Shown here piece after piece: positions 22,153-29,908 of a stretch of DNA of 29,941 bases; position 1 is the first letter of the stretch; every line of letters starts with the position of its first letter. A model generated the notes under the pieces. That model searched no databases. It was given only the letters and a program-made list of their open reading frames with translations, and was not told the DNA's origin. The DNA is from JBAZYZ01 sp041659085 (GTDB taxonomy: Bacteria > Patescibacteriota > Minisyncoccia > Phycocordibacterales > VMEP01): contig JBAZYZ010000008.1 in NCBI GenBank assembly GCA_041659085.1, positions 1-29,941 on the forward strand, given 5' to 3'. Position numbers and translations under genes: made by a program.

Positions 22153-24567
22153 CTCCTTCTTAAAAAACAACTTAACAAAAACGTACAACGCCAGGCTTGA
22201 AACGGCAATAATTATGCTGAATTTTCCCATATCTCCCGGGCTAGGGTATTGATAATCCACATTAAAAAAATCGGTGAGAAACGGCACGCTGGAAATAAAC
22301 ACCCCGAGCATCAGTTCGGCTACGCATAGTCCCAAGACCTGTAATTTCTGGATACCCAACGTAATCTTATGGCGGATACTTGACGCAAATATGAAAAATA
22401 TCAACCCGAAAATCATAAAAGCAAGCACAACCAGAGTGTTTGTTTCCGAAGTCTTAAGATAATCCGGACTAAAAACGAACACGGAAGCGACTCCTATGGC
22501 CTCAATCGCCCCAAGCCACGCAGCAATAGGCACCACCCGCTTCAAGAAACCCTGTTTGCTCGCGGGGGGAATGTCCCCCTTGGGACGAACGGCCCAATAA
22601 ACGACAAGAATGCCGGGCAATCCAACGGCAAAGTAGTTAATGAGCGTAACATTAAGCGGTGTAAGCGGAAACATATACCCAAATGAACTCACAATAGTAA
22701 AAAAGAAAAATCCCAAAAAACTCTGGCTTAGGAAGGTCATTGCGAAAACTTCAATATTACCGATAAAATTATCGGCCAATTTAACCGCTCCCGGAAGCGC
22801 TGAAAAACTGTTATTCATAAGCACTACGGCCGCAAGCTGCCTTGTCGCCTTGGCGCCGTCAAACATCGCCACGCCAAGATTGGAAATCTTGACGGCGAGC
22901 GCGTCATTGGCGCCGTCACCAACCATTGCCGTGAAGCCATCGTGCTTTAGAGCTTCAATAAGCTTAACCTTCTGCTCCGGCAGCACACGGGCGAATATAC
23001 TGTAATTCTTCGTCTTTTCCGCGAAATCAGTCTCGCTCCATTCTTTCATCTCCGAGCCCGTTATTGTGAGGTCTGAACGTGCAACTCCCGCCAAACTGGC
23101 CACCGCGCGTGTCGTCTCCAAATTGTCGCCGGAAATAATCCGTATCCGCACCCCGCGGTCCTGGAAAAATTTTATTGCGTCGCGCACCCCCTCGCGGAAA
23201 CCTGTCCTAAACACAAAAGTTGAAACCAAGAAAAACGTTTTCTCGGAAAATGCTTTCTGTATATCTGTCCCCGGAGAACGGAAAACCGTGAGCAAGCGTT
23301 TGCCTTCACGCGCATTCCTTTCTATAAATTCCAAAAGGTCATTCTTTTCTTTGTCTTTTGCAAGATAAGGAAGGAGCAAGTCCGGCGCGCCGGTAATAAT
23401 CATCTCGGGACCGGCGCGCCCTTTTACAGTAATGGCCCCATACTGTCTCCACGAAGAAAAAGGAAGTACATCCAGTATCTCCGGACCAGTTTCGTCTTTA
23501 TCCTCATCCCACTCCGAAAGGTACTTTTTAACAGCGTTGATTGTCTGCGACGATTCACCGGATACTTTTATGTAAAGAAGGGTAAGCGAACCAGCAACCT
23601 CTTTTGCCATGCCCACGGGAATATTCATCTCCTCAACGACAAGAGAATTTTCAGTCAGCGTGCCGGTTTTGTCCATACAGAGATTTTTAATCCGCCCCAA
23701 CTTTTCCGTAGCATTAATATCCTGGAATAGAACATGGCGGCGTGAGTAACTTGCCGCGCCAAAAGCGAAGAAAAGCGTGGCGGTGACAATCAATCCCTGT
23801 GGGACAATAATGCTCGCCAAGGCGCCGGCATTTTTTACGATAGCCTCTATGGGTTCACCTGTGACATATCCCCGGTACGCGACAAATACAAGAATTGCGG
23901 CGAGAGCATAGCTGGAATATTTTATTATCTTCGCGACGGAACGCTGTATGGGGCTCGGATTTGTCGTGTACCTCCTGGATGATGCCGTCATCTTCGCTAT
24001 ACGACTTTCCGCGTAAAGCGTCTTAATACGGATGGAACCCGTCCCGGCCGTTATTATGCCTCCGGCAGGCACGCCCTCTCCGACTTTTTTTGCAAGGGAA
24101 TCTGATTCTCCGGTAAGCAACGCTTCGCTTATCTCAAGAGAATTAGACTCAATGATTACACTGTCACATGGAATCTGGTCTCCGGATTTGAGCAAAATAC
24201 GGTCACCAACTTTTATCTCGTCCGGAAATACCGTTTCTTCGGAATCATCTTCATTCACGCGAACAAATCGTACCGCCGTAAGTAACTGCAGTTTTTCCAG
24301 TGAAACGCGGGCATTGAAGTCTTGGGCTATCCCGACAAAAACGTTAAAAAACACAATAATACCCAGAAAGACGGCCGATTTCGTGTCTCCAAAAACAAAA
24401 AGGAGGGCTACCACCGAAAAGATAACCGCATTCACGAACACAAAAAGATGGCGTGAAAGTATATTCCCGCTCTCAAGAAACGCTAGTTTATAAGGCTCAA
24501 GCAAGCCGCCCTTGCGTCCTGCGGAAAAACCCGCATCTGTGTTTTTCTTTTTCTGAAGACTGGTCAT
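22135..24567 (-). CDS. P-type cation-transporting ATPase (CtpE-like)
   Basis: 810 residues, ATG at 24567. Actuator motif LTGES (151-155), phosphorylation site Asp299 in CMDKTGTLTEN, nucleotide-binding ITGAPDLLL (391-399) and hinge MVGDGANDA (548-556) are all intact. About ten membrane helices: two before the actuator, two before Asp299, and six after 575. The M4 motif is VPQGL (255-259), where many Ca2+-type pumps have PEGL. M6 carries NVTLINYFAVGLPG. The compact N domain and GAKATRQLAAVVLMNNSFSALPGAVK resemble CtpE/YoaB-type bacterial pumps, which move Ca2+ in mycobacteria. The ion here is not certain. The cytosolic heavy-metal domains of P1B pumps are absent. Confidence 0.92.
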   Translation of the reverse strand: MTSLQKKKNTDAGFSAGRKGGLLEPYKLAFLESGNILSRHLFVFVNAVIFSVVALLFVFGDTKSAVFLGIIVFFNVFVGIAQDFNARVSLEKLQLLTAVRFVRVNEDDSEETVFPDEIKVGDRILLKSGDQIPCDSVIIESNSLEISEALLTGESDSLAKKVGEGVPAGGIITAGTGSIRIKTLYAESRIAKMTASSRRYTTNPSPIQRSVAKIIKYSSYALAAILVFVAYRGYVTGEPIEAIVKNAGALASIIVPQGLIVTATLFFAFGAASYSRRHVLFQDINATEKLGRIKNLCMDKTGTLTENSLVVEEMNIPVGMAKEVAGSLTLLYIKVSGESSQTINAVKKYLSEWDEDKDETGPEILDVLPFSSWRQYGAITVKGRAGPEMIITGAPDLLLPYLAKDKEKNDLLEFIERNAREGKRLLTVFRSPGTDIQKAFSEKTFFLVSTFVFRTGFREGVRDAIKFFQDRGVRIRIISGDNLETTRAVASLAGVARSDLTITGSEMKEWSETDFAEKTKNYSIFARVLPEQKVKLIEALKHDGFTAMVGDGANDALAVKISNLGVAMFDGAKATRQLAAVVLMNNSFSALPGAVKLADNFIGNIEVFAMTFLSQSFLGFFFFTIVSSFGYMFPLTPLNVTLINYFAVGLPGILVVYWAVRPKGDIPPASKQGFLKRVVPIAAWLGAIEAIGVASVFVFSPDYLKTSETNTLVVLAFMIFGLIFFIFASSIRHKITLGIQKLQVLGLCVAELMLGVFISSVPFLTDFFNVDYQYPSPGDMGKFSIIIAVSSLALYVFVKLFFKKELTSNR

Positions 24568-24569
24568 AT

Positions 24570-24583
24570 TTACAACATTGTAA
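24570..24583. promoter_or_regulatory. -10 box of the ATPase gene within a 14-bp inverted repeat
   Basis: TTACAA-CA-TTGTAA is a perfect inverted repeat. On the minus strand it contains TACAAT (24577-24582), a -10 box whose predicted start (24570) is 3 nt before the ATPase ATG. A repressor bound here would block initiation. Confidence 0.4.
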
Positions 24584-24640
24584 CTTATTGCGGACTGAAA
24601 GATAACCGTTTTATAGGGTGAGGCCGGAAACTATGAGATA

Positions 24641-24669
24641 ATGACAACATAATAAGAGCATCGTATAAA
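24641..24669 (+). promoter_or_regulatory. promoter of the L,D-transpeptidase gene, predicted leaderless
   Basis: -35 ATGACA (24641-24646, 5 of 6), 17 nt spacer, -10 TATAAA (24664-24669, 5 of 6). Predicted start 24676, two bases before ATG 24678. Confidence 0.6.
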
Positions 24670-24677
24670 ATGCCGCC

Positions 24678-25520
24678 ATGCGTATGATTCGAACTCACAA
24701 GATGGTCCTCGCTACCATCGTCATAGTTTTGTCAGCGGCCTTATACCTTTTTATATCCCCGGGGGGAGAAAAAATTTCCACGTCGGTTGCAACCCAAACG
24801 CCTAAAGAAACAGGAGCGCAGACGCTCGCCTTGACCGAGCCCAAACTTTCGGAATATCTAGAAACTCTTGGGGGGTGCGGACCGTATTTCGAAGGAACAT
24901 GCGTAAACATGCGGTCAGGTCCGGGTAAAGAATACCCGGTTGCGGGCAAATTGCGTAACGGAATGATACTTGAGACATCCGGTGTTACAAAACTAAACGG
25001 GCGGGAATGGTACAAAATAACATTTGACGACTGGTTATGGTACCCGGAACGCGTAACCGGAGATTATTTTGTGGCAGCGGAATTCGTGCAGTCACTTCTG
25101 GACGAAGGAAATATTTCGCTTGAAAATGGCACGTATGCTTCAAGTACAAAACGGATTCTTGTAGACCGTTCGGAACAAATGCTCTACGCCTATGAAGGCA
25201 AGACGCTGTTTATGAAAGAACCCATCTCAACAGGACTGGAGTTTACTCCCACGCCCCGAGGCATTTTCACCATATACAAAAAAACTCCAAGCCGATATAT
25301 GCAGGGTCCATTGCCTGGCGTCAGTGACCAATACTATGACCTTCCGGGAGTTCCGTGGAATTTATACTTCACCGAACAAGGAGGTGTCATCCATGGCGCT
25401 TATTGGCACGATAAATTCGGGCAACCATGGTCACATGGCTGCGTAAACCTGCCGCCCGAGCAGGCAAAAAAACTCTACCGATGGGCCAATGTCGGCACTC
25501 AAGTCGTTGTGCGGGATTAA
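24678..25520 (+). CDS. L,D-transpeptidase (YkuD) with SH3b-like domain
   Basis: 280 residues, ATG at 24678. Signal anchor (9-26), linker, an SH3b-like segment (about 67-135: CGPYFEGTCVNMRSGPGKEYPVAGKLRNGMILET), then the YkuD domain (157-280). It opens with KRILVDRSEQMLYAYEGKTLFMKEPISTG and PTPRGIFTIYKK. The active site is IHGAYWHDKFGQPWSHGCVNLP with His239, His253 and nucleophile Cys255. These enzymes form 3-3 crosslinks in peptidoglycan or attach proteins to it, acting outside the membrane. It is divergent from the P-type ATPase, sharing a 110-nt promoter region. Cys67 and Cys75 might pair. Confidence 0.95.
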   Translation: MRMIRTHKMVLATIVIVLSAALYLFISPGGEKISTSVATQTPKETGAQTLALTEPKLSEYLETLGGCGPYFEGTCVNMRSGPGKEYPVAGKLRNGMILETSGVTKLNGREWYKITFDDWLWYPERVTGDYFVAAEFVQSLLDEGNISLENGTYASSTKRILVDRSEQMLYAYEGKTLFMKEPISTGLEFTPTPRGIFTIYKKTPSRYMQGPLPGVSDQYYDLPGVPWNLYFTEQGGVIHGAYWHDKFGQPWSHGCVNLPPEQAKKLYRWANVGTQVVVRD

Positions 25521-25562
25521 CCGGACGCGCCCGGCGGAGCAGCGATGTGCAAGAATTCCCCG

Positions 25563-26702
25563 CTAAGCCGCCCTGCGCATGATTTTCCCCTTAGCCTCCA
25601 CCTCCTCTCCATGAAGGAATGAATCTATTGCGCGCAAATCATCCGCGAAACCCGCTTTGTAAGCTTCAGAAATACCACTTTTCGCAAGCTCGCTTTTTAT
25701 CCACATATACGTCATCTCCCTGCTTACCTTTCCGCTATTGGCATGCTCCACCAGCACCGATAACACTTTCGGCAACGGCACCCCTTCTTTCTTGTACGAA
25801 CGCGGATTTAAAAGAGCGTCAGTCACGTCAGCTAAGTGGATGATATCCGCCATGGAAATTCCAACGACATCAGCTCCGACCTGAAGCGCTCCCACCGACA
25901 ATATTTCCCCGCCAAGAGGTTTGCGGGAATAATTATGGTGCATGCCGGCAAGCTTTGCCTCCGCCAAAAGACCGTGGGTCTCCAGAATCCGGCGCGACTC
26001 TTCTTCATGCGCCGTCATTATTTCTGAGATGGTACTTTCAGCCGAAAAACCGCGCTTAGCCAAATCATCAAGCTCATCCATGGAAAGAACCGCCCCGACC
26101 GGACAGACTTGAATCGGGCGCACCCCGCGCGCGCTTAAATCTTCCCTGTACGTAGCCAGATTGAAAGGCGATCCGGAGAGTTCGGATATGTGGGCGCGAA
26201 CCGCCTCAGCCTCATGTCCGGACAGATGAACCTCCGCGCCCAAAATATCCCACCATTTCGTGTTTGAAATCGGATTATCCAGAACAGAACGGGGAATTAC
26301 GATTTTCCCGACGTCATGCAGCAAGGCTGCGCGTAAAAATTCCGGAATGCTAACCCCCTCCGCGACAATATTATCACTCAAGTTAACCGGGGTGCCACTG
26401 GGTCCTATGAGCGTCTCGTGAATTTTATACGAAAGAATTTCAAACGTGCGAACACAGTGCTCTGCCGTATCGTGGTGGAACAAGCGCATCACGGTAAGCA
26501 TTTCCCAATCTTTGGACGCAGGCGCAAAACCGGACGCCTCAATGCGCGCGCTGAATTCCGCCTGCGTGCGCTTCACGCAACCCTCAAGCAACCCCTTGCT
26601 TAAAAGTTCTCCGATAATGCCCTCGTATCGGCCGTTTTCGGCTATACTCCGCGCTTCTTCCTCTCCTTGAATCTCCCCCTCAAACGATTCCTGAGTATTC
26701 AT
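25563..26702 (-). CDS. HD-domain phosphohydrolase-like protein (HD-GYP-related, degenerate)
   Basis: About 380 residues from ATG at 26702; an ATG three codons upstream (26711) is possible, but a -10-like TGTTATATT at 26713-26721 would start transcription after it. The metal-dependent HD fold shows His80/His85 (FHHDTAEHCVRTF), His132-Asp133 (AALLHDVGKIVIP), His247 (ETHG), His258-His259 (GMHHNYSRKPLG) and Asp295 (IHLADVTDAL); numbering counts from 26711. The HHNYSRKPLG stretch replaces the GYP motif, so c-di-GMP hydrolysis is doubtful. Two cysteines at about 45 and 203. No sensory or membrane part is present. It may hydrolyse another nucleotide or phosphate ester. Confidence 0.82.
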   Translation of the reverse strand: MNTQESFEGEIQGEEEARSIAENGRYEGIIGELLSKGLLEGCVKRTQAEFSARIEASGFAPASKDWEMLTVMRLFHHDTAEHCVRTFEILSYKIHETLIGPSGTPVNLSDNIVAEGVSIPEFLRAALLHDVGKIVIPRSVLDNPISNTKWWDILGAEVHLSGHEAEAVRAHISELSGSPFNLATYREDLSARGVRPIQVCPVGAVLSMDELDDLAKRGFSAESTISEIMTAHEEESRRILETHGLLAEAKLAGMHHNYSRKPLGGEILSVGALQVGADVVGISMADIIHLADVTDALLNPRSYKKEGVPLPKVLSVLVEHANSGKVSREMTYMWIKSELAKSGISEAYKAGFADDLRAIDSFLHGEEVEAKGKIMRRAA

Positions 26703-26815
26703 ACTTCCCATAAATATAACAAAAACATGGAAATATTGGTACTTGCGGAAATTTTACCAAGTGTTGCATGATGACACGGGGTTCGGTAGAGTTAAATTCA
26801 TGGTTCTTTAGTAAC

Positions 26816-26823
26816 GGAAGGAG
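26816..26823 (+). promoter_or_regulatory. strong Shine-Dalgarno for a GTG start
   Basis: GGAAGGAG lies 8 nt before GTG at 26832. It is the best ribosome site in the window and supports the non-ATG start. Confidence 0.75.
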
Positions 26824-26831
26824 TCAGAAAA

Positions 26832-27368
26832 GTGAAAAATCTACTGGTTTTTATTGGTGAAAGCGGTAGCGGGAAAACGACGCTCATCACCGAACTCTCC
26901 GGCAGATACCCGGAACAGTTCAAAAAGGTTGTTACCTGCACAAGCAGGCCCGCCAGAGCAGGTGAAATAGACGCGGTGGATTATCATTTTCTCCCCGAAG
27001 AATATTTCATTTGCAATCCAAATCTCGTGCTTACAAAGAGGACTGCTGACGGTTTCTACTACGGCACCAGAAAGCTGGATTTGTTCCACGCGACACGAAA
27101 CCTGCTTCTAACATCAAGACCGACCGGAGTCAGTAAGTTGGTCAGCTTGGGATGTCGGAACATTGTCGTTGTCCGCATATCCATAGGCGAGAAATTGAAA
27201 ATACGGAGAATGCGCCAACGGGGGGACACCGATAAGATAATCTCGGATCGGCTGCTCTCCGACACCCGGAATCAGACTGTTGTCGATTTTGGGAAAATCC
27301 CAGTTGTCGATCTTCATGCTGAACAGAAGATTGAGGACAAAATCAAGCTCGTACTGCAGACATGCTAA
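26832..27368 (+). CDS. guanylate kinase-like P-loop protein (divergent)
   Basis: 178 residues, GTG start. A P-loop GESGSGKTT (9-17) opens the protein. TSRPARAGEIDAVDYHFLPEEYF (37-59) matches the GMP-binding segment of guanylate kinases (T-R-x-P-R-x-G-E-x-x-x-x-D-Y-x-F), and FYYGTRK (75-81) matches the conserved YGT. The rest is poorly conserved: the usual acidic segment before the YGT motif is replaced by NPNLVLTKRTADG. Arg-rich MRQRGDTDKIISDRL resembles the lid helix. It may be a true Gmk, a phosphonate-type PhnN kinase, or a relative with another substrate. Strong Shine-Dalgarno, unlike neighbours. Its stop codon overlaps the end of the convergent kinase gene. Confidence 0.72.
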   Translation: MKNLLVFIGESGSGKTTLITELSGRYPEQFKKVVTCTSRPARAGEIDAVDYHFLPEEYFICNPNLVLTKRTADGFYYGTRKLDLFHATRNLLLTSRPTGVSKLVSLGCRNIVVVRISIGEKLKIRRMRQRGDTDKIISDRLLSDTRNQTVVDFGKIPVVDLHAEQKIEDKIKLVLQTC

Positions 27369-27397
27369 TGGTTGACCCTTATTAGCATGTTTTTTTT
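27361..27397 (+). terminator. intrinsic terminator overlapping two convergent gene ends
   Basis: Stem CATGCTAAT (27361-27369), 11-nt loop, ATTAGCATG (27381-27389), then T8. The left arm contains the stop of the plus-strand gene. On the other strand the whole hairpin encodes the last residues (about NMLIRVNH and stop) of the APH-like kinase. Confidence 0.88.
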
Positions 27398-28342
27398 ATT
27401 TGTTAATTTCATAAATGACTTATTGGCGTTCTTGAAATAACCCGCTGCCAGATTGCGATTTTTTTCATACGTGAATATCCCCTGCAATAAGTTTGTATAT
27501 ACCGAGGCAGCTTGAAATGAGTTAAGGATGTTGGCGTCCAGTTTGTTTCTTCCAAAAAACATTTTTATTAAGTCTTCTCTTTTGAAATAAAAATTGGCGC
27601 GCGGGTCATCGATAAGCTGAATCCAATTATCAAATTGTGAACCGATTCTGATGGTGGAAAAATCAATAAGTACGATATTACCATTTTCATCTTGAAAGAT
27701 ATTATCGGACGATCTGTCTGTAACTATAGTACGCCTCCTTATGGTCTGTTCATCATTTAGGTAAACGTTCAGGAAACCCAGAGAGTCTTCCAAACTAAAT
27801 CCCGGCACGTGCTTTGCCAGCAACATAAGCACCTTGTTCTCGAAATCCATCACCCCGCGCAAGTTCCCAATCGGAGATAATGAACGCAAATTCCGTATGC
27901 CGCGCGCCAATTTTGATTCGTGAAGCCGTATTAGGTCTAGGATTGTTTGTATCTTTTTGGAACTCAAGTCAAAGAGATTTACAGGATTGCCTTTTACCGC
28001 CTCCATAACAATATATACAGTATTATTTTCCAGAGTATTTAAATCCAGGATTCTTGGACAGGCCACTTTATTCAAATAAAATAACTCCATGATATCGGCC
28101 TCCATGACCAAACTTGACTGCGTCTCCTTGCTTAAGGCGCGCTTGAGACAAATACCGCCAAGATTGCCTCCCTTGCTATCGAAAAAATCAACAATACATA
28201 TTTGATTATTATACCCAGATGATTTTTCCCGGACAACGGCATTGCGTAAAACATCGTCAAGTCTTTCAGTATCCAGCTTCAAATACGCGCCAATTTTATC
28301 CGCTGATTTTTTCAACATGTTAATGGTGCATGTTTCGTCCAT
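27365..28342 (-). CDS. aminoglycoside-phosphotransferase-like kinase
   Basis: 325 residues, ATG at 28342, 4 nt after the upstream gene's stop. A protein-kinase-like fold of the APH/choline-kinase type: likely ATP lysine in GGICLKRAL (Lys67), a helix acidic residue (Glu81 or Glu86), hinge IVMEAVKGNP, catalytic loop VTDRSSDNIFQDENG (Asp209, Asn214; usual HxDxxxxN with Thr for His) and metal Asp227 in IVLIDFSTIR. The family phosphorylates small molecules such as antibiotics, sugars or choline; the substrate here is unknown. The first 45 residues and the C-terminal helical region are variable. It is the last gene of the AT-rich NUDIX cassette, and its final codons coincide with another gene's terminator. 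Confidence 0.75.
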   Translation of the reverse strand: MDETCTINMLKKSADKIGAYLKLDTERLDDVLRNAVVREKSSGYNNQICIVDFFDSKGGNLGGICLKRALSKETQSSLVMEADIMELFYLNKVACPRILDLNTLENNTVYIVMEAVKGNPVNLFDLSSKKIQTILDLIRLHESKLARGIRNLRSLSPIGNLRGVMDFENKVLMLLAKHVPGFSLEDSLGFLNVYLNDEQTIRRRTIVTDRSSDNIFQDENGNIVLIDFSTIRIGSQFDNWIQLIDDPRANFYFKREDLIKMFFGRNKLDANILNSFQAASVYTNLLQGIFTYEKNRNLAAGYFKNANKSFMKLTNKKNMLIRVNH

Positions 28343-28346
28343 GTAT

Positions 28347-29417
28347 TTAGCTCTTGAAATAAGCCTCCAAAACTTGCCTCAGAACTTTAGTCGCGACAAC
28401 AACATCTTCATTCAACGACTGTTTTATGGGATTCATCAGGGAGAAATTTCTGCGGGAAAACATGTCGTTTTCAATCAGAACGATTATGGCATTGGGGTAT
28501 ATCGCCCTTGCTGCTTTTGCGTTTTTTTCCGCAAAATTATTTTTCTTTTTTGAAAAGAAAATTTTTTCTCTTGAAAGTCTTCTTGTCAGATTCACAAAAA
28601 TCTCACAATCGCTGTTGTCCTTTGAAAATAAATCTTCTGACATAAGTATTAGTTCGGGTTGCCTGATCTTATGAAACTTGTCTCCCCCCAATATGTCAAT
28701 TTCAATATCTTCGGCTGAAATATTTTTGCGGGCATTAATCAAATGATTCTCCCAGAAATACCTTACTGCTTTTCTGACGTTGGTTAATCCATTTTTGTTA
28801 ATCTTGTTTGATTTTTCCTTACCCAAATGCCATTCTTCAACATTAAAGTGCGGAAAATTTAACCGTGACCAAAACTCAATGAACTTTGAAAAAGTCGCGT
28901 ATCCTTTTAGCCTTGGGTATTTTTCTAAATCCCAGCCCTCAAGATACCTCACACATTCAGTCAGTGTCCTTGGCGTACCGAAGTATTTTATTTTATTGGT
29001 ATCGAGAAATTGTTTTAACTCTTTCTCAAAATAGACCTCTATGCACGCTATCCGTCCATAATCTTTGACTATTTTTTTATTAAACGTCTCCAGGTTTTTA
29101 TTCTCGACAATTCCATGGAAATTCAGGTAGTTATAATACGCTGCTATGGATAGCGCGTGTTTACCTTTATTTAAATACCAAGTCTTAGGCATTTCCAAGC
29201 CAATTGACTTGTCGTCGTCAAAACAAAGATTTAACGATTCGGGGCTATACCCGTGTTTTAGGAAAAATTTTTCAAGTACTCTGAAATTAGTGTCGCCGAA
29301 TGTCAGGATATTCCGTTTTTCCAAATAAATAAGATCGTCAGAATATTCGTCCAAATTAAAATCTTCATTGCTTACGGTGACTCTTATTATCTTTTCATCA
29401 GTTCTCTGTATTTTCAT
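28347..29417 (-). CDS. unrecognised 356-residue protein between NUDIX and kinase genes
   Basis: ATG at 29417 overlaps the NUDIX stop as ATGA; its own stop is 4 nt before the kinase gene. I recognise no family. There is no signal peptide or membrane helix, so it is cytosolic. Composition is rich in Lys, Asn, Glu and aromatic residues. The N-terminal part (1-60) looks beta/alpha; 85-230 is helical with many aromatics (KHALSIAAYYNYLNFHGIV, WDLEKYPRLKGYATFSKFIEFWSRLNFPHF). The C-terminal 100 residues contain DIEIDILGGDKFHKIRQPELILMSEDLF, KAARAIYPNAIIVLIENDMF and a final helix VVVATKVLRQVLEAYF, suggesting an alpha/beta Rossmann-like domain. Tight coupling on both sides implies a shared job with a nucleotide hydrolase and a kinase. 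Confidence 0.6.
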   Translation of the reverse strand: MKIQRTDEKIIRVTVSNEDFNLDEYSDDLIYLEKRNILTFGDTNFRVLEKFFLKHGYSPESLNLCFDDDKSIGLEMPKTWYLNKGKHALSIAAYYNYLNFHGIVENKNLETFNKKIVKDYGRIACIEVYFEKELKQFLDTNKIKYFGTPRTLTECVRYLEGWDLEKYPRLKGYATFSKFIEFWSRLNFPHFNVEEWHLGKEKSNKINKNGLTNVRKAVRYFWENHLINARKNISAEDIEIDILGGDKFHKIRQPELILMSEDLFSKDNSDCEIFVNLTRRLSREKIFFSKKKNNFAEKNAKAARAIYPNAIIVLIENDMFSRRNFSLMNPIKQSLNEDVVVATKVLRQVLEAYFKS

Positions 29418-29908
29418 AACATATCTCTATATACAGATATTGCTTGTTTTATAACAGTCGCCCTGATTTCTCTACATTCAATATATTTATCATATTCATT
29501 TGGATCAATCCAAAGAACTTTGTTTACGTTTCCCGCCGGGTCGGATTTGAATTCGCCAATAGGCTCAATGTTGCAAAAATATTGCACTCTATAGTGAACA
29601 TCGCCGTTGGGAGAAACGACTTTTTGATAGCTGATTGGTTTATAATCCACCACCCTGCAATTTGTCTCCTCCTGAATCTCTCTGGCCATCGTTTGCTCGA
29701 TAGCCTCTCCGGGCTCACGAGTTCCGCCCGGAATACCCCATATATTCCAATCAGAGTGGCCCACCAACAACATTTTTCCGTTCCAAAAACAAACTGCGTG
29801 GGCTTTTAATATAAACTCGTCCGGAATGTCGTCAAACGTATCGGCGCGCGAATAGAAAACATCACATCTTTGACCATCATGACTGATTGCGTTTTTGAAT
29901 GTTTTCAT
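29414..29908 (-). CDS. NUDIX hydrolase
   Basis: 164 residues, ATG at 29908. The Nudix box GTREPGEAIEQTMAREIQEETN (62-83) matches G-x5-E-x7-R-E-x2-E-E, with Asn for the usual Gly near its end. The fold opens with DEFILKAHAVCFWNGKMLLVGHSDWNIWGIPGG. Family members split nucleoside diphosphates linked to another moiety (NDP-sugars, dinucleotides, capped RNA), or act on prenyl diphosphates. The specificity-bearing C-terminal half (VHYRVQYFCNIEPIGEFKSDPAGNVNKVLWIDPNEYDKYI) resembles the 'RNA/ADP-sugar' style, without a decisive motif. First gene of a three-gene unit; a TATAAA 5 nt before the ATG and an AAGGA are both near the start, so the initiation mode is unclear. Confidence 0.9.
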   Translation of the reverse strand: MKTFKNAISHDGQRCDVFYSRADTFDDIPDEFILKAHAVCFWNGKMLLVGHSDWNIWGIPGGTREPGEAIEQTMAREIQEETNCRVVDYKPISYQKVVSPNGDVHYRVQYFCNIEPIGEFKSDPAGNVNKVLWIDPNEYDKYIECREIRATVIKQAISVYRDML

